NCBI GenBank assembly: GCA_001776935.1
Contig: MFDN01000006.1
Coordinates: 24,414-79,932 of the forward strand
DNA length: 55,519 nucleotides
Direction of reading: 5' to 3'
DNA from: Candidatus Daviesbacteria bacterium RIFCSPLOWO2_01_FULL_39_23
GTDB lineage: Bacteria; Patescibacteriota; Microgenomatia; Daviesbacterales; UBA10151
The first letter of the stretch is position 1; every line of letters begins with the position of its first letter. A program made the position numbers and the translations under genes. This document shows positions 53,917 to 55,519 of this stretch, piece by piece. The notes below the pieces were generated by a model that saw only the letters and a list, made by a program, of their open reading frames with translations, did not search any database and was not told the DNA's origin.

Positions 53917-54616
53917 CATTTCGTTAGCTCTAATTTCTTAGAGAATCAGACTATATCTTTTCCGTCGCCTTCACGTTACGGAATTGGCATATAATATGAG
54001 TTTAATTTCCAGAATATCTGGTACCTCATATATCAGTCGTTACAGGGACATCTTCTAAAGCATTCCTTTGCGATGAAAAATAGTTATAACTTTGCATCTT
54101 CTTAATCCAAATCGCAGTATTTTGTTTGAACAACATCTTTTGCTGTAATTTTGGAATAATCTTTAACATCAAGTTAACTTGTTTTTTCTTAAATCGCAGG
54201 TATGGCTTAAGATTGACGAGAACTTCAAATACTCTTTGAAATCCTTCAATACGTAGTTCACTAATATGATCACGCCGGGTATAAATATACCCGCAATCTA
54301 AAACCTCTTTAATCCATTTAATCTTATCAATATGACGACTATCTTGATAAAAACAAATTACTGTTTTCACCCTAAAAGTCTCTTCACCTGCTTTCCGACG
54401 GTGCATCTGAAGCATAATACTTCCATCACCATCCAGAAAACCTGCAATATATGCAAGATCTAGTGGATTTGCTTTAGAGAGTCTTCCCACGGTATTACCC
54501 ATTGACTTTTTTGTTATGGATTTAGCATAGAACCAAACTAAACCCAAAGTCAAGAGGGCTTCACCGTTTTTAGCCAAGTTGTCAAGGTCGATTTCTCGAC
54601 CAAGTAGCAATTTCTT
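53917..54616 (-). other. Group I intron with homing endonuclease, in sarcin-ricin loop
   Basis: A 700-bp insertion between ...CTCTAGT and ACGAGAGGACC of 23S rRNA. Core marks on the minus strand: GCTAAAAACGGTGAAGCCC (P region), CCTGTAACGACTGAT (R) and AAGATATAGTCTGAT (S). The 5' exon ends in U and the intron ends in G, as expected. By E. coli numbering from memory the site is about U2656/A2657. Confidence 0.85.
54026..54502 (-). CDS. LAGLIDADG homing endonuclease
   Basis: A 158-residue single-motif LAGLIDADG protein within the intron (LDLAYIAGFLDGDGSIML, residues about 14-31), so probably a homodimer like I-CreI. It would cut intron-less 23S genes to spread the intron. I chose ATG 54502; the frame is open upstream into the exon (to 54637), which is unlikely to be translated. 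The 3' end overlaps the R core of the intron. Confidence 0.8.
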   Translation of the reverse strand: MGNTVGRLSKANPLDLAYIAGFLDGDGSIMLQMHRRKAGEETFRVKTVICFYQDSRHIDKIKWIKEVLDCGYIYTRRDHISELRIEGFQRVFEVLVNLKPYLRFKKKQVNLMLKIIPKLQQKMLFKQNTAIWIKKMQSYNYFSSQRNALEDVPVTTDI

Positions 54617-54773
54617 ACTAGAGACAACTCCCCTCAAGAATCAAAACGCCCATACTGGATAGAGTCCGAGCTGTCTTACGACGCTCTGAACCCAGCTCGC
54701 GTACCGCTTTAACTGGCGAACAGCCAGACGCTTGGGACCTGCTTCAGCCCCGCGCTGCGATGAGCCGACATCG

Positions 54774-55065
54774 CTGTCGGATTTTCTGCAATTACTTGCA
54801 GGATCAGACTATACCTTCATCCCGATGTATCATCGGGAGCTAGCCTTTTATTCAAGTTTTTAATCCGGAATATCCGGAACCTTAAATAATGGTCCAATGG
54901 ACCAAAGTCGTTACGGGGTCCGACGTAACGTCGGACTTCCCTCGGTATTATCCTTCAATTACTTTTAGGACTTCACCGATTTTAGCTAGTAAATTTACAA
55001 AAAGACTTTTATTTCCAAGTTATAACAGCGCTACAGAATTACTTCTGCCACACCCCGATGTGTTG
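54774..55065 (-). other. Group I intron without ORF, in peptidyl-transferase region
   Basis: A 292-bp insertion between GGCACCT and CGATGTCGGC. Core marks on the minus strand: GCTAAAATCGGTGAAGTCC (P), CCCGTAACGACT (R), AAGGTATAGTCTGAT (S). Ends in G (CCGACAG). Site about U2500/C2501 by E. coli numbering from memory. Clearly related to the larger intron. Contains a 19-bp palindrome at 54918-54936. Confidence 0.85.
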
Positions 55066-55108
55066 AGGTGCCGAACCTTGCCGTCCTTGTGGACTGTAGG
55101 GCAAGACT

Positions 55109-55139
<31 letters not shown>

Positions 55140-55467
55140 ATAAGCCCTGACGTTCCCACGAACAATCAGGGGATCATTAAGACCTACTTTCGTATTAGCT
55201 CGACTTGTGAGTCTCGCTATTAAGCACACTTTATACCTTTACGCTTGATGCGCGATTTCCTTACGCGCTAAGTGTACCTTAGTACCCCTCCGTTACTCTT
55301 TTGGAGGGAACCGCCCCAGTTAAACTGCCCGCCAGACCTTGTCTCATTCCCTGTTTTTATAAGGGAGTAGGTAAGACCTAAATTCAAAAAAGAGAGGTGT
55401 TTCATTGTCCTCCGACGTTACGTCGGAGTCCCTCCTACGCTACACAATTTTAAATTTAAATCAGGGT

Positions 55468-55503
<36 letters not shown>

Positions 55504-55519
55504 AAGTATGGGAAGGCCG

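Noticed and set aside
54503-54637. Extended N-terminus of the homing endonuclease into the 23S exon
   Set aside because: The open frame runs through conserved rRNA sequence and the intron P region; family similarity begins after the ATG at 54502.

Overview
The window looks like chromosomal DNA of a Patescibacteria (Candidate Phyla Radiation) bacterium; Microgenomates is my best guess, without a tree. Supporting signs are moderate-to-low G+C, a 23S rRNA gene broken by two group I introns (one with a LAGLIDADG endonuclease), ComEA/ComEC uptake genes, many core promoters placed so close to start codons that mRNAs would be almost leaderless, and very large surface proteins with tail-fibre-like repeats. 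No phage structural genes, integrase or CRISPR array is visible.

Layout. 1-968: gene-free, packed with hairpins. 969-9891: housekeeping block (membrane protein, ndk, metallophosphoesterase, argS, comEC, comEA, SprT-like protease, leuS). 10239-16683: an F1-type ATPase-like operon in the order c-like, b, delta, alpha, gamma, beta, epsilon, with no subunit a; the c-like subunit is fused to an exported domain and has no ion-binding carboxylate. 16956-27278: a 3440-residue giant (MerR-type helix-turn-helix, membrane segment, fibre ectodomain). 27400-29736: O-antigen-ligase/TPR protein. 29794-30106: tRNA-Ala cluster with a degenerate tRNA. 30157-39187: LysM/M23 hydrolase, Rho, a divergent phosphoesterase, an LPKTG surface protein, a candidate small RNA, a small ORF, an unknown protein, a YacL-like PIN-TRAM protein and a LytR_C protein. 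39345-46961: a second giant (2538 residues) with two HTH domains, a membrane segment, fibre repeats, phosphoesterase, LamG and SH3b domains. 47098-50540: accessory stretch with an HTH/PIN pair, two RelE/Xre-type modules and small orphan proteins. 50543-55519: radA, an S1-domain protein, 5S and partial 23S rRNA, all on the minus strand.

Most striking theme. The c-like ATPase subunit and both giants carry the same exported domain (signature ENGPI-x-x-GD or NGPI-x-x-GD), and both giants are preceded, just downstream of a predicted transcription start, by the same dyad (CTAYGYA-N12-TGCATAG). I infer, without proof, a linked surface system: an F1-like ATPase that does not look able to pump ions, attached to exported domains, together with giant membrane-anchored DNA-binding fibre proteins that may control their own expression.

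Second theme. Palindromic and low-complexity 'stutter' repeats are scattered through intergenic DNA and also sit in frame inside genes (radA, rho, comEC, both large surface genes), much as Rickettsia palindromic elements do.
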